The notes: generated by a model from the sequence alone, not told the origin. Counted from the stretch's first letter, positions 16,272-25,816 are shown. The stretch is DNA of 64,000 bases from Actinomycetales bacterium (GCA_020444245.1 JAHLLI010000024.1:1-64000), one strand, 5' to 3'. A program made the numbers and translations.

Positions 16272-18188
16272 ATGCCCGTCAACGTCATCGCCCCGTCGGC
16301 CGCCCACGGGCGCCCCGTGGTCCCGTCGCGTGGCCGGCTGCGGCCGCTGGGCCTGGACGACGTCCAGATCACCGACGGCTTCTGGGCCGACCTGCAGCGC
16401 CTCAACGCCTCGACGATGATCGAGCACGCCCAGGCCTGGATGGAGCGGCTCGGCTGGATCGGCAACTTCGACGCGGCGGTCGAGGGCCGCCTCCCGCAGG
16501 ACCGACGTGGCCGGGAGTTCTCCGACTCGGAGATCTACAAGCTCCTCGAGGCCATGGCGTGGGAGGTCGGACGCACCGGGGACGAGCAGATGGACGCGCG
16601 GCTGCGCGCCCTGGCCGCGCGCGTGGCGCGGGCCCAGGAACCGGACGGTTACCTCAACACCATGTTCGGACGCCCCGGCCAGGGCGAGCGCTACTCCGAC
16701 CTGCACTGGGGACACGAGCTGTACTGCTTCGGCCACCTCATCCAGGCGGGCGTGGCCCGGGCCCGCACCCACGGCGACGACGAGATCGTGCAGGTCGCGG
16801 TGCGTGCCGCGAACCACGTGTGCGACGTGTTCGGGCCCGAGGGCCGGCAGGGCGTGGATGGCCACCCGGAGATCGAGGTGGCGCTCGCCGAGCTCTACCG
16901 GGTCACCGGGGACCGGCGCTATCTCGAGCAGGCCAAGCTGTTCGTCGACCGGCGTGGTCACGGCGTGCTGGGCGACATCGAGCTGGGCGCGCAGTACTTC
17001 CAGGACGACGTCCCCGTGCGCGAGGCCACCGTGTTCGACGGCCACGCGGTCCGTGCCGTGTACCTCGCGGCGGGCGCCGCCGACGTCGCGATCGAGGCCG
17101 ACGACGACGAGCTGCTCGCGGCGGTCGCCACCCAGACCGTGACGACGCTGGCCAGGCGGACCTACCTGACCGGTGGCATGGGCGCGCACCACGAGGGCGA
17201 GTCCTTCGGCCGCGACTTCGAGCTCCCCTCGGACCGGGCCTACTCCGAGACGTGCGCCGGGGTCGGCTCGATCATGGTCAACTACCGCCTTCTGCTCGCC
17301 ACCGGCGACGTCGCGCACGCCGACGCCGTCGAGCGGACGATGTACAACGTGCTGGCGACCTCGCCCGCCGAGGACGGCCGCAGCTTCTTCTACACGAACA
17401 CGCTGCACCAGCGCGTCCCGGGCAAGGTGCCTGACGAGGACGAGGTCAGCCCGCGCGCCGCGTCGAGCCTCCGTGCGCCCTGGTTTGCGGTGTCGTGCTG
17501 CCCGAACAACATCACCCGCACCGTCGCCTCCCTCGCGGCGTACTTCGCCACGACCGACGACGACGGGGTCCAGCTGCACCAGTACGCGCAGTCCACGATC
17601 CGGGCCGAGATCCCGGCGGGCGTGGTCCACCTCGCGGTTCGGACCACCTACCCGGTCAGCGGCCGGATCGAGGTCGAGGTGCTCGCGGCGCCGCCGGGGG
17701 AGTGGACCCTGAGCCTGCGCGTGCCGGCTTGGGCCGCCGGCGCCACGGTGACCGACGGGGGCGCGCGGGGCGTCGAGCCCGGCTACGCCGCGGTGCGCCG
17801 AACGTTCGCTCCCGGCGACGTGGTGGTACTCGAGCTGCCGATGGCTCCGCGATGGACCTGGGCCGACCCGCGCGTCGACGCCGTGCGCGGCCAGGTCGCG
17901 GTCGAGCGGGGCCCCGAGGTCATGTGCCTGGAGTCGGTCGACCTGGGCGCGGACGTGGCCGGGGTTCGCGTGCACACCGACGCGGCGCCGGTGGAGCGCG
18001 ACGGTCAGGTGCTGGTCCCCGCCACGACGCTCGACCTGGCGGACGGGACATGGCCGTTCGGCACCGAGCCGGGAGCCGGAGCGGTCACGGGCAGCGCCGA
18101 GCGCGGGCTCGTGCCGCTCGTGCCCTACCACCGGTGGGCGAACCGTGGGCCGGCGACCATGCGGGTGTGGCTCCCAACCGTCGACTGA
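16272..18188 (+). CDS. GH127 beta-L-arabinofuranosidase (second copy)
   Basis: This 638-residue protein is a paralogue of the GH127 at 7875-9854. It keeps Glu310, Glu326 and Cys328 (ETC) and Cys409-Cys410 (SCCPNN), with the same 16-residue Glu spacing as HypBA1. No signal peptide is seen, so it is cytoplasmic. The start ATG follows GAGGAGACC. The two paralogues differ in the C-terminal beta domain and in loops before the Cys pair, so they may prefer different linkages or aglycones. It closes the importer 2 operon under LacI-2. Confidence 0.9.
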   Translation: MPVNVIAPSAAHGRPVVPSRGRLRPLGLDDVQITDGFWADLQRLNASTMIEHAQAWMERLGWIGNFDAAVEGRLPQDRRGREFSDSEIYKLLEAMAWEVGRTGDEQMDARLRALAARVARAQEPDGYLNTMFGRPGQGERYSDLHWGHELYCFGHLIQAGVARARTHGDDEIVQVAVRAANHVCDVFGPEGRQGVDGHPEIEVALAELYRVTGDRRYLEQAKLFVDRRGHGVLGDIELGAQYFQDDVPVREATVFDGHAVRAVYLAAGAADVAIEADDDELLAAVATQTVTTLARRTYLTGGMGAHHEGESFGRDFELPSDRAYSETCAGVGSIMVNYRLLLATGDVAHADAVERTMYNVLATSPAEDGRSFFYTNTLHQRVPGKVPDEDEVSPRAASSLRAPWFAVSCCPNNITRTVASLAAYFATTDDDGVQLHQYAQSTIRAEIPAGVVHLAVRTTYPVSGRIEVEVLAAPPGEWTLSLRVPAWAAGATVTDGGARGVEPGYAAVRRTFAPGDVVVLELPMAPRWTWADPRVDAVRGQVAVERGPEVMCLESVDLGADVAGVRVHTDAAPVERDGQVLVPATTLDLADGTWPFGTEPGAGAVTGSAERGLVPLVPYHRWANRGPATMRVWLPTVD

Positions 18189-18389
18189 GTGTCTGTTGCT
18201 CGCGGTGGCGCTTCGACAACGCGCGCTCGGCCCAAGCCGCGCGCGCGCGGTCCTGCCTGCGCGAACCTGCCGAGAGCGTTCCCCGAGCGGGTCGAAGCGG
18301 TTGTCGCCTTCGCGGTCCCCTATGCGAGCGGGGGCCGGCCCGGCGCTCGCACGTGGGCGCGAGTGGGGTGCCTCCGTCCCGCAGTCACC

Positions 18390-18401
18390 TACAACGATGT
18401 A
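18390..18401. promoter_or_regulatory. LacI-3 operator upstream of its own gene
   Basis: TACAACGATGTA lies 28 bases before the LacI-3 start. Its reverse complement, TACATCGTTGTA, occurs in the promoter of the downstream importer 3 operon. This indicates autoregulation. Confidence 0.6.
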
Positions 18402-18429
18402 CGATCGCCGCGACGCGAGGAGGGGTGAG

Positions 18430-19464
18430 ATGTCTGTGCGGCGATATTCGGGGGGCGTCACCATGCACGACGTCGCTGCGATGGCGGGCGTGTCGATCAA
18501 GACCGTCTCGAACGTGGTGAACGGGTACCCGTACATCCGCCCCGAGACGAAGCGGCGGGTCGAGGAGGCGATCGACCACCTCGGCTACCAGCTCAACATC
18601 ACCGCGCGGAACCTGAGGCAGGGTCGCACCGGCATGATCGGGCTCGCACTGCCGGAGCTGAGCCTGCCCTACTTCGCCGAGCTCGCCGACTCGGTGATCG
18701 CTGCGGCCGAAGACGTCGGGCTCACGGTGCTCGTCGAGCTCACCGGCGCCGTCCGGCAGCGCGAGATCGATGTTCTGAAGAGCGAGCGGCGCCGGCTGAG
18801 CGACGGACTTCTGTTCTCGCCCCTCGCCCTGGGGCAGGAGGATGCCGGCCTGCTCGACGTCGGCTACCCGCTGGTGCTGCTCGGCGAGCGGATCTTCGAC
18901 GGGCCGGCGGACCACGTGACGATGGCGAACGTCGATGCGGCCCGCGCCGCGACGGAGTACTTGATCGCCAGCGGCCGGAGGCGCATCGCCCTGATCGGCG
19001 CCCATCCCGGCGAGCGGATCGGCACCGCGGGCCTGCGCGAGACTGGCTACCGGCGGGCGATAGAGGCGGCGGGGCTGGCGGTGGACCCGGCGCTCATCGT
19101 CGAGGCGGGGCTGTGGCACCGCTCGACGGGCGCCGAGGCGATGCACCGGCTGCTGGACTCGGGAGCGCCCGTCGACGCGGTGTTCGCCCTCAACGACGCG
19201 ATGGCTCTCGGCGCTCTGCACGCGTTGCACGACCGACGCCTGGCGGTGCCGGACGACGTCGCGGTGATCGGCTTCGACGACATCGACGAAGCCAAGTACT
19301 CCACGCCGACTCTGACCACCGTTTCGCCAGGTCGTGAGCAGATCGCTCGGACCGCCGTCGACCTCTTGCACGGCCGGATCGACGGCACAGCGGACGGCCC
19401 TTTCGAGCAGGTCGTAGCCGACTTCTCGATCGTGGTCCGTGAGTCGACAGCCCCGCCACGCTGA
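18430..19464 (+). CDS. LacI-family transcriptional repressor (LacI-3)
   Basis: This 344-residue repressor begins MSVRRYSGGV with HTH VAAMAGVSIKTVSNVVNGY (about residues 15-33) and a complete sensor domain ending VVRESTAPPR. The ATG follows GAGGGGTGAG; longer upstream frames lack LacI similarity. Unlike the other two repressors of this island it is co-directional with its target operon. TACATCGTTGTA-type sites occur before its own gene and, twice, before the importer 3 gene. Confidence 0.92.
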   Translation: MSVRRYSGGVTMHDVAAMAGVSIKTVSNVVNGYPYIRPETKRRVEEAIDHLGYQLNITARNLRQGRTGMIGLALPELSLPYFAELADSVIAAAEDVGLTVLVELTGAVRQREIDVLKSERRRLSDGLLFSPLALGQEDAGLLDVGYPLVLLGERIFDGPADHVTMANVDAARAATEYLIASGRRRIALIGAHPGERIGTAGLRETGYRRAIEAAGLAVDPALIVEAGLWHRSTGAEAMHRLLDSGAPVDAVFALNDAMALGALHALHDRRLAVPDDVAVIGFDDIDEAKYSTPTLTTVSPGREQIARTAVDLLHGRIDGTADGPFEQVVADFSIVVRESTAPPR

Positions 19465-19481
19465 CCCCGCCCGCCGTGTCG

Positions 19482-19539
19482 TTGACGGTCCGGTCCTGCG
19501 CGACGTACACTCCCTACATCGTTGCATTACATCGTTGTA
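19482..19539 (+). promoter_or_regulatory. Promoter with tandem LacI-3 operators, importer 3 operon
   Basis: TTGACG (19482-19487) and TACACT (19506-19511) are 18 bp apart. Two operator copies follow at once: TACATCGTTGCA (19515-19526) and TACATCGTTGTA (19528-19539). Their starts are 13 bp apart. Confidence 0.7.
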
Positions 19540-19582
19540 GAACGTATCGGGATCGCGTCCCACCTGTCCAGAAAGGCGTTCA

Positions 19583-20869
19583 ATGAAGAAGGTCATCCCC
19601 CCAGTCGCGGCCCTCGCGGGTCTCGCGCTCGTCCTGACCGGCTGCTCGTCCGGCGGCAGCAGCGCCTCGTCCAGCAGCGACGCGTCCGGGTCGACATCGG
19701 GCCACGTCACCCTGGAGTTCTGGCACGGCTACACCGAGGCCGATGGCAAGGTCCTGGACCAGATCGTCGCGGACTTCAACGCCTCGCAGAGCGACATCAC
19801 CATCAACGACACCACGAAGACCTGGGCGGACATCGGCGACCAGCTGCTCACCGCGCTGTCCGCCGAGCAGGGCCCCGACCTCGTGGCGCTTCCTGCAGAG
19901 AACCTGCCGATCTACGCCTCGAAGGGCGCGTTCGCCTCGCTGGACGACTGGTACTCGAGCTCGGAGGCCGCCGCGTCCCTGAAAGAGAACGCGGTCTCGA
20001 TGGAGAAGATCAACGAGTCGTACGCAGGGGTGCCGTGGGGCTTCGTGCCGCTCTCGGTGGTCTACAACAAGGCGCTCTTCGAGAAGGCCGGGATCACCGA
20101 GTTCCCGACCACCTGGGACGAGTGGGTCGCGGCGGCGAAGAGGCTCACGATCGACCAGAACGGTGACGGCACGCCCGAGCAGTACGGCCTGGTCCTGCCG
20201 GACCACGCCACGGTCGGCAACGGCGTATGGGCGAGCCTGTTCTACGAGGGAGGCGGCGAACTCGTCGACAAGGACGGCAAGGCCGTCGTGAACTCCGACG
20301 CGAACGTCCAGACACTCACCTACTGGGCCGACGCAGTGATCAACGACAAGATCTCGCCCACCGGCGTGGACGGGGTCGGCGCCGACAAGCTCTTCACGGC
20401 GGGGACGGTGGCGATGGAGGTCGGTGGTCCGTGGATGGCCAGCGTCGCCGAAGGCGCGAACATCGACTACGGCCTCGCGCCGATCCCCGCGGGTCCCGCG
20501 GGACAGGCGTCCTCGGCGATCGGCATCTCCGTGGCCGTGACGAACCAGGCCGACGCCGCCAAGAAGGCTGCCGCCGAGAAGTTCTTCGACTACTTCTACT
20601 CCACTGAGGTCGCCACGAAGTGGTCCCTCGGTTCTGGGTGGCCCCCGCTGCGGACGGACACCCCCGCGTCCGCGGTCTCGAGCAACCCGGTGGTCGCCGC
20701 ACTGACCCCGATGGCCAGCACGGCACGCCCCCTCCTGCCCGGCATCGCCAACAGCGTCGACGTCCTGGCCGCCGTGGACGAGGCTACCCAGAAGGCGCTC
20801 GCCGGCGGCGACCCGGCGTCGCTCCTCGACGCCGCGAACTCCGCAGTGTCGGACGCCCTCGCGCCGTAG
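19583..20869 (+). CDS. ABC sugar transporter substrate-binding lipoprotein (importer 3)
   Basis: This 428-residue family-1 solute-binding protein has a short signal peptide ending in lipobox LTGC (Cys21), a Ser-rich linker and the mature strand HVTLEFWHGYTEADG. The ATG has GAAAGG upstream. It is the first gene of importer 3, followed by a 14-bp perfect hairpin, two permeases and two glycosidases including GH51. An alpha-linked arabino-oligosaccharide is the probable cargo by context. Confidence 0.92.
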   Translation: MKKVIPPVAALAGLALVLTGCSSGGSSASSSSDASGSTSGHVTLEFWHGYTEADGKVLDQIVADFNASQSDITINDTTKTWADIGDQLLTALSAEQGPDLVALPAENLPIYASKGAFASLDDWYSSSEAAASLKENAVSMEKINESYAGVPWGFVPLSVVYNKALFEKAGITEFPTTWDEWVAAAKRLTIDQNGDGTPEQYGLVLPDHATVGNGVWASLFYEGGGELVDKDGKAVVNSDANVQTLTYWADAVINDKISPTGVDGVGADKLFTAGTVAMEVGGPWMASVAEGANIDYGLAPIPAGPAGQASSAIGISVAVTNQADAAKKAAAEKFFDYFYSTEVATKWSLGSGWPPLRTDTPASAVSSNPVVAALTPMASTARPLLPGIANSVDVLAAVDEATQKALAGGDPASLLDAANSAVSDALAP

Positions 20870-20883
20870 CCGGCCCCACCCCT

Positions 20884-20922
20884 GCGGTGGCCGCCACCTC
20901 CTCCTCGAGTGGCGGCCACCGC
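20884..20922 (+). terminator. Intra-operon hairpin after binding protein 3
   Basis: Arms GCGGTGGCCGCCAC (20884-20897) and GTGGCGGCCACCGC (20909-20922) pair perfectly over 14 bp without a T-run. It lies between the binding-protein and permease genes, like the hairpins in importers 2, 4 and 5. Confidence 0.6.
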
Positions 20923-20942
20923 ACTATCCGGAGATCTCAGAC

Positions 20943-21896
20943 ATGTCAGCGACAGCACAGGCCCGGCGCGCGTACCGAGCACCGGCCCAGCTCGGAGGCC
21001 GACCGCGACGACGACGTGGCGGGCCCAGGACCGCGAGGCTGGCTTCTGCCTTCCTGCTCCCGGCGCTGGTGATCCTCGCAGCGTTCGTCTTCTGGCCCGT
21101 GCTCTCGGCACTGCGGCTGTCATTCACGGACAGCAGCGGCTTCGGCGCCGAGCACTTCGTCGGGCTCGCGAACTACGTGGAGATCTTCACCACCCCACGC
21201 ATCCTTCGCACGCTCGGGGTGACCACGATGTACGCCGCGATGTTCACGCCACTCACCATCGCCGCGGCCCTCGCGCTCGCCCTGCTGCTCAACCGCAAGA
21301 CCCTGTGGGGTCGCGGGTTCTTCCGGACCGCGTTCTTCCTTCCCTTCATCATCTCGATGGCCGTGGCAGCCTTCGCGTGGGAGTTCCTGCTAGACCCGCA
21401 GATCGGCCTGCTCAACTACTGGTTGCAGTCGGCGGGGATCCATCTCGGCAATGTGCTCCAGGACCCGAACCTCGCGCTGCCGACGGTCGTGCTGGTCGCC
21501 GTCTGGAAGAGCTTCGGGTTCTACATGGTGATCTTCATCGCAGGCCTCCAGGACATCCCCGGCGAGCTCTACGAGGCAGCGACAATCGACGGCGCGAACG
21601 CGTGGCAGAGGTTCACCAACGTCACGTTGCCCCAGCTGAGCACCACGCTCGCGTTCGTCACGATCTTCGCGCTCATCGCCGCCTTCCAGGCCTTCGACCA
21701 GATCTACGTGCTCACCGGCGGCGGGCCGTACCGGACCACCCAGACCGTCGTCATGGAGATCTACCAGGAAGGCTTCAAGAAGCTCGACATCGGTCTGGCC
21801 TCGGCGCTCTCGTACGTGCTGCTGGTCATCACGCTCGTCCTGAGCCTCATCCAGTTCCGGTTCTTCAACCGCCGAGAGGAGGCGATCGCCGGATGA
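20943..21896 (+). CDS. ABC sugar transporter permease, MalF-type (importer 3)
   Basis: This 317-residue permease has a long basic N-terminus (Arg-rich, residues 8-32), then about six helices starting ASAFLLPALVILAAFVFWP. The EAA loop reads LYEAATIDGANAWQRFTNV. It overlaps the next permease by 4 bases (ATGA). It lies 20 bases after the hairpin that separates it from the binding-protein gene. Confidence 0.92.
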   Translation: MSATAQARRAYRAPAQLGGRPRRRRGGPRTARLASAFLLPALVILAAFVFWPVLSALRLSFTDSSGFGAEHFVGLANYVEIFTTPRILRTLGVTTMYAAMFTPLTIAAALALALLLNRKTLWGRGFFRTAFFLPFIISMAVAAFAWEFLLDPQIGLLNYWLQSAGIHLGNVLQDPNLALPTVVLVAVWKSFGFYMVIFIAGLQDIPGELYEAATIDGANAWQRFTNVTLPQLSTTLAFVTIFALIAAFQAFDQIYVLTGGGPYRTTQTVVMEIYQEGFKKLDIGLASALSYVLLVITLVLSLIQFRFFNRREEAIAG

Positions 21897-22756
21897 GCGC
21901 CGTCACGGTTCGGTCAGCTGCCCGTACGTCTGCGCGTCCGGTCGTGGGTCGCGCCCTCGCCTTCCTCATCGCGCTCGCCCTTGCGTTCGCGGTGCTGCTC
22001 CCGGTGCTGATCATCGCGGTCACCGCGTTCAAGCCCCCGGCCGAGATCAACGCCTTCCCTCCGGGCCTCGTGCCGACGTCCTGGACGCTGGGCAACTTCA
22101 CCCGGATCTTCACCGACCTGCCGTTCGCGAGGCTCCTGGGGAACAGCTTCCTGTTCGCGGGAGGGGTGACCGCGTGCGCGCTCGTCTTCGACTCGCTCGC
22201 CGCCTACGCCCTGGCCCGGCTCGACTTCCGTGGTCGCGGCCTGCTCCTGGTGGTCATCGTCTCGAGCCTGATGATCCCGTTCCAGGCAACCCTGATCCCC
22301 GTCTACCAGCTCGTCGCGCACCTCGGCTGGGTCAACACCTTCCAGGGCATGATCGCGCCCCGCGCCGCGGACGCCTTCGGGATCTTCCTGCTGCGGCAGT
22401 TCTTCGTCTCCCTGCCGCGCGACCTGGACAACGCCGCCCGGATCGACGGCGCCTCCGAGTTCCGGGTGTTCTGGAGCATCGTGCTGCCGAACGTCAAGCC
22501 GGCGCTGCTGACCCTGGGCATCTTCACGTTCGTCAACAACTGGAACGATCTGCTCTGGCCGCTCATCTTCACCACCGACCCCGAGATGGGCACGATCACC
22601 TCCGGCCTGACGCTGCTCACGGGGCCGAGCGGGATCCTGCCCTACGGCACGATGATGGCCGGCTCACTCATCGCCGTGCTGCCGCTGGGCCTGCTGTTCC
22701 TGGCCCTGCAGGGGCGGTTCATCGAGAGCGTCGCGACGACGGGGCTCAAGGGATGA
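21893..22756 (+). CDS. ABC sugar transporter permease, MalG-type (importer 3)
   Basis: This 287-residue permease starts at the ATG overlapping the previous stop. It has about six membrane segments, a LAAYALARLDFRG segment and an EAA-like loop (LDNAARIDGASEFRVFWSI) in which Asn replaces Glu. It ends RFIESVATTGLKG, a usual ending for this family. It overlaps the next glycosidase by 4 bases. Confidence 0.92.
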   Translation: MSAVTVRSAARTSARPVVGRALAFLIALALAFAVLLPVLIIAVTAFKPPAEINAFPPGLVPTSWTLGNFTRIFTDLPFARLLGNSFLFAGGVTACALVFDSLAAYALARLDFRGRGLLLVVIVSSLMIPFQATLIPVYQLVAHLGWVNTFQGMIAPRAADAFGIFLLRQFFVSLPRDLDNAARIDGASEFRVFWSIVLPNVKPALLTLGIFTFVNNWNDLLWPLIFTTDPEMGTITSGLTLLTGPSGILPYGTMMAGSLIAVLPLGLLFLALQGRFIESVATTGLKG

Positions 22757-24033
22757 GCGGCCGCTGGTTCGAGGACGGCGCCCTGCACTTCGGTCTGGGC
22801 ATCGAGGACACGTTCGTGCCCCAGGCGAGGCCCGGGGAGCGCGCGATCGACGAGTACGAGCTGACCGAGCACGACGTGCGCTTCGCCGACGACTTCGCCC
22901 TCGCTGCGGACGTCGGGGCCGAGCTCCTGCGGTGGGGCGTGCCCTGGTACCGGGTCGAGCCTGCCGCCGGGCGCTGGGACTGGTCGTGGACCGACCGTGC
23001 CATGGGCGCGTTGCACGGCAGCGGGCTCCGGCCCGTCGTCGACCTCGTGCACTACGGGACGCCGCTGTGGCTCACGGGAGAGTTCGTCAACCCCGACTAC
23101 CCGCTGCGGGTCGCCGAGTACGCGGCACGGTTCGCCGAGCGCTACGCGGACGTGGCCGTCGACTACACCCCGGTCAACGAACCCGTCATCCACGCACTGT
23201 TCGCGGGCCAGTACGGCTACTGGCCGCCCTACCTCATCGGGATCGACGGGTTCACCACGATCGCCGTGGCAGTGGCGCGCGGACTGGTGCGCACGCAGCA
23301 CGCCGTGGCGGACGTCCTCGGTGACGCGGCGACCTTCGTCCACGTCGACGCCGCTATGGCATTCGTCGGCGACGACGTGGCACCCGAGCACCGCATCGAG
23401 GCAGAGCGGATGCGCATGCAGGTCCATCTGGTGGAGGACCTCGTCACCGGTCGGGTCGACTCCGGGCACCCGGCGGTGCCCCAGCTCCGTTCCGCCGGGC
23501 TCGAGGACGGCGACCTGGCCTGGTTCGTCGAGTCGGCGGTCCGGCCCGACGTCATGGGCGTCAACTACTACCCCCGCCACTCCACGGAGCGGTACGAGGT
23601 GGGCGTCACGCATGCCGGCGGCTTCGCCGATCCGCGACCCACCGTCGACCTCGGGGGCGACGGCCTGCGCGAGGCGCTCACCCGCTATGCCGACCGGTAC
23701 CAGGTGCCCGTCATGGTGTCCGAGACCTGCGTCACCGCGTCCGCCGCCGAGCGGATCGACTGGCTCGACGAGTCGGTCATGGTCGTCGACGAGCTCCGGG
23801 CCGCCGGGGTTGCGGTCGTTGGGTACACGTGGTGGCCGCTGTTCGACATGTACGAGTGGACCTGGCGCCACTCCCGGGCTCCGCGTCGCGACCACCTGCT
23901 GGCCATGGGCCTGTTCGACCTGGTCGAGACGTCGGGCGGGCTCGCTCGCCGCCGCAACGCGGTCGCCGACCGCTTCGAGACCCTCGCGCGACGCGCGAAC
24001 CGCACGAGCAACGGAAGTGACGAGAAGAACTGA
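22753..24033 (+). CDS. GH1-like glycoside hydrolase (clan GH-A)
   Basis: This 426-residue cytoplasmic protein resembles family-1 glycosidases and relatives. The acid/base is Glu143 in TPVNEPV and the likely nucleophile is Glu324 in MVSETC, at the ends of strands 4 and 7 of a (beta/alpha)8 barrel. The N-terminal stretch RWGVPWYRVEP is typical of the group. It lacks several GH1 glucose-binding motifs I would expect, so substrate preference is open; a galactoside, glucoside or arabinoside is possible. It is coupled by 4-base overlap to importer 3 and by a 1-base overlap (TGATG) to GH51. Confidence 0.8.
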   Translation: MSGRWFEDGALHFGLGIEDTFVPQARPGERAIDEYELTEHDVRFADDFALAADVGAELLRWGVPWYRVEPAAGRWDWSWTDRAMGALHGSGLRPVVDLVHYGTPLWLTGEFVNPDYPLRVAEYAARFAERYADVAVDYTPVNEPVIHALFAGQYGYWPPYLIGIDGFTTIAVAVARGLVRTQHAVADVLGDAATFVHVDAAMAFVGDDVAPEHRIEAERMRMQVHLVEDLVTGRVDSGHPAVPQLRSAGLEDGDLAWFVESAVRPDVMGVNYYPRHSTERYEVGVTHAGGFADPRPTVDLGGDGLREALTRYADRYQVPVMVSETCVTASAAERIDWLDESVMVVDELRAAGVAVVGYTWWPLFDMYEWTWRHSRAPRRDHLLAMGLFDLVETSGGLARRRNAVADRFETLARRANRTSNGSDEKN

Positions 24034-25553
24034 TGGCCTCCGCACGCATCGTCCTCAACCCGGGCGCCGTCATCGGCGCGATCAACCCACGGATCTTCGG
24101 CTCGTTCATCGAGCACCTGGGACGCGCGGTGTATGGCGGGATCTACGAGCCCGGCCACCCCGACGCCGACGACAAGGGCTTCCGCCGCGACGTCGTGGCC
24201 CTGGTCAAGGAGCTCGGTGTGTCCGCGATCCGTTACCCGGGCGGCAACTTCGTGTCGGGGTTCCGGTGGGAGGACTCGGTCGGCCCCCGCGACCAGCGCC
24301 CACGTCGGCTCGACCTGGCCTGGCACAGCACGGAGACGAACGAGATCGGGCTGCACGAGTTCCAGGACTGGCTGGACCTGGTCGGCAGCGAGCTCATGCT
24401 CGCGGTGAATCTCGGTACGCGCGGGACGGCCGAGGCGCTCGACCTGCTCGAGTACGCCAACCTCGGTCGCGGCAGTACCCGGAGCGACGAGCGCGCGGCC
24501 AACGGCCGGCCCGACCCGTTCGACGTCCGGATCTGGTGCCTGGGCAACGAGATGGACGGGCCTTGGCAGCTGGGGCACCGCTCCGCTGAGGACTACGGGA
24601 AGCTCGCGGCGCGGACCGCCCGTGCGATGAAGGCCTTCGACCCCGATCTCGAGCTGGTTGCGTGCGGCTCCTCTGGCTCGGGCATGCCGACGTTCCTGGA
24701 GTGGGAACGCACGGTCCTGCGGGAGTCCTACGACGCGGTGGATTACATCTCCTGCCACGCGTATTACGAGAACGACGGCGACCTGGGCAGCTTCCTCGCC
24801 TCAGGCGTCGACATGGACGGCTTCATCCGCCAGGTCGCCGGCGTGGCCGACGCTGTGCAGCTGGAGCGCGGATCGGACAAGCGGATCGACATCTCGTTCG
24901 ACGAATGGAACATCTGGTACAACTCCCGCTTCGAGAACGTCGACAAGATCGCCGGGGTCGACAACTGGCCCGTCGCGCCGCGCCTGCTCGAGGACGTGTA
25001 CTCGGTCACCGACGCAGTGGTGTTCGGCAGCCTGCTCATCACGCTGCTCAGCCACGCGGACCGGGTCGCCAGCGCCTCGCTCGCCCAGCTGGTCAACGTC
25101 ATCGCGCCGATCATGACCGAGCCCGGCGGGCCGGCATGGCGGCAGACGACGTTCTTCCCGTTCGCCGAGACCTCGCGCCACGCCGGGCCGATCGCCCTGG
25201 ACGTCTCGCTGACCTCGGACACCTACGAGACCGAGCGGTACGGCGAGGTCGATGCCGTCGCGGCCGTCGCGACGCACGACGAGGCGTCCGGTTCGACGGC
25301 CGTGTTCGTGGTCAACCGCCGGGTCGACGGCCCAACGACTCTGGAGCTCGACGTCTCGGCCCTGCCGGGAACGCTGCGCGTCGACGCGGTCTCGCTGTAC
25401 GACGACGACCTCGAGGCCACGAACACGGCCACCGCCCCAGGCCGGGTCGGGTTGAGGCCCAACGTCGACGTCTCCAGTGACGGCAACCACCGGATCCGCA
25501 TCGAGCTGCCCGCAGTGTCCTGGACTCGGGTGCTCCTCGTGCCGGGGCACTGA
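24033..25553 (+). CDS. abfA: GH51 alpha-L-arabinofuranosidase
   Basis: This 506-residue enzyme matches intracellular GH51 arabinofuranosidases and has their usual length. It removes terminal alpha-L-arabinofuranosyl units from arabinan or arabinoxylan oligosaccharides with retention. The acid/base is Glu173 in CLGNEMDGPWQ and the nucleophile Glu291 in SFDEWN, close to positions 175 and 294 of the Geobacillus enzyme. The N-terminal FGSFIEHLGRAVYGGIYEP and the C-terminal beta-sandwich are present. No signal peptide is seen. It ends the importer 3 operon and is followed by a 12-bp hairpin. Confidence 0.95.
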   Translation: MASARIVLNPGAVIGAINPRIFGSFIEHLGRAVYGGIYEPGHPDADDKGFRRDVVALVKELGVSAIRYPGGNFVSGFRWEDSVGPRDQRPRRLDLAWHSTETNEIGLHEFQDWLDLVGSELMLAVNLGTRGTAEALDLLEYANLGRGSTRSDERAANGRPDPFDVRIWCLGNEMDGPWQLGHRSAEDYGKLAARTARAMKAFDPDLELVACGSSGSGMPTFLEWERTVLRESYDAVDYISCHAYYENDGDLGSFLASGVDMDGFIRQVAGVADAVQLERGSDKRIDISFDEWNIWYNSRFENVDKIAGVDNWPVAPRLLEDVYSVTDAVVFGSLLITLLSHADRVASASLAQLVNVIAPIMTEPGGPAWRQTTFFPFAETSRHAGPIALDVSLTSDTYETERYGEVDAVAAVATHDEASGSTAVFVVNRRVDGPTTLELDVSALPGTLRVDAVSLYDDDLEATNTATAPGRVGLRPNVDVSSDGNHRIRIELPAVSWTRVLLVPGH

Positions 25554-25576
25554 CCCGCGGGGGTGAGTGGGGAGCA

Positions 25577-25609
25577 GTCGACACCCGCGGCGAAGGAGCG
25601 GGTGTCGAC
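25577..25609 (+). terminator. Hairpin after GH51 operon
   Basis: Arms GTCGACACCCGC (25577-25588) and GCGGGTGTCGAC (25598-25609) pair perfectly over 12 bp. No T-run follows. It starts 24 bases after the GH51 stop and probably ends the operon. Confidence 0.55.
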
Positions 25610-25774
25610 CGCCTCGCTCAACCCGTCGATGACCGTCGGCGACATCGTCGACGAACCCCCGCGAGCAGCCGGAGTCCTCCGACTGCGTTCGTGGGTGAAC
25701 GGCCACTCCGGCGAGTGTCTGGTTGACCATCTCCCGCGTCGGGGGTCCTCCGCCCTGCGGGTGCCCTTGGCTGG

Positions 25775-25800
25775 TCACCGTGAGCGCCCAGCCCACGAGG
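25775..25800 (-). pseudogene. Vestige of integrase start (island B)
   Basis: The first nine or so codons, read on the minus strand as VGWALTVTS, align with MGWVLTRTR of the intact integrase, with ATG changed to GTG. Similarity stops there, so the rest of this island's integrase gene has been deleted. The upstream arm-site region (25817-25834) remains. Confidence 0.45.
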
Positions 25801-25816
25801 TGGTCTGCAACTCTGC

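Noticed and set aside
16137-18536. Long open frame on the minus strand opposite GH127
   Set aside because: It is a shadow of the second GH127 gene, with no recognisable domain or ribosome-binding site.
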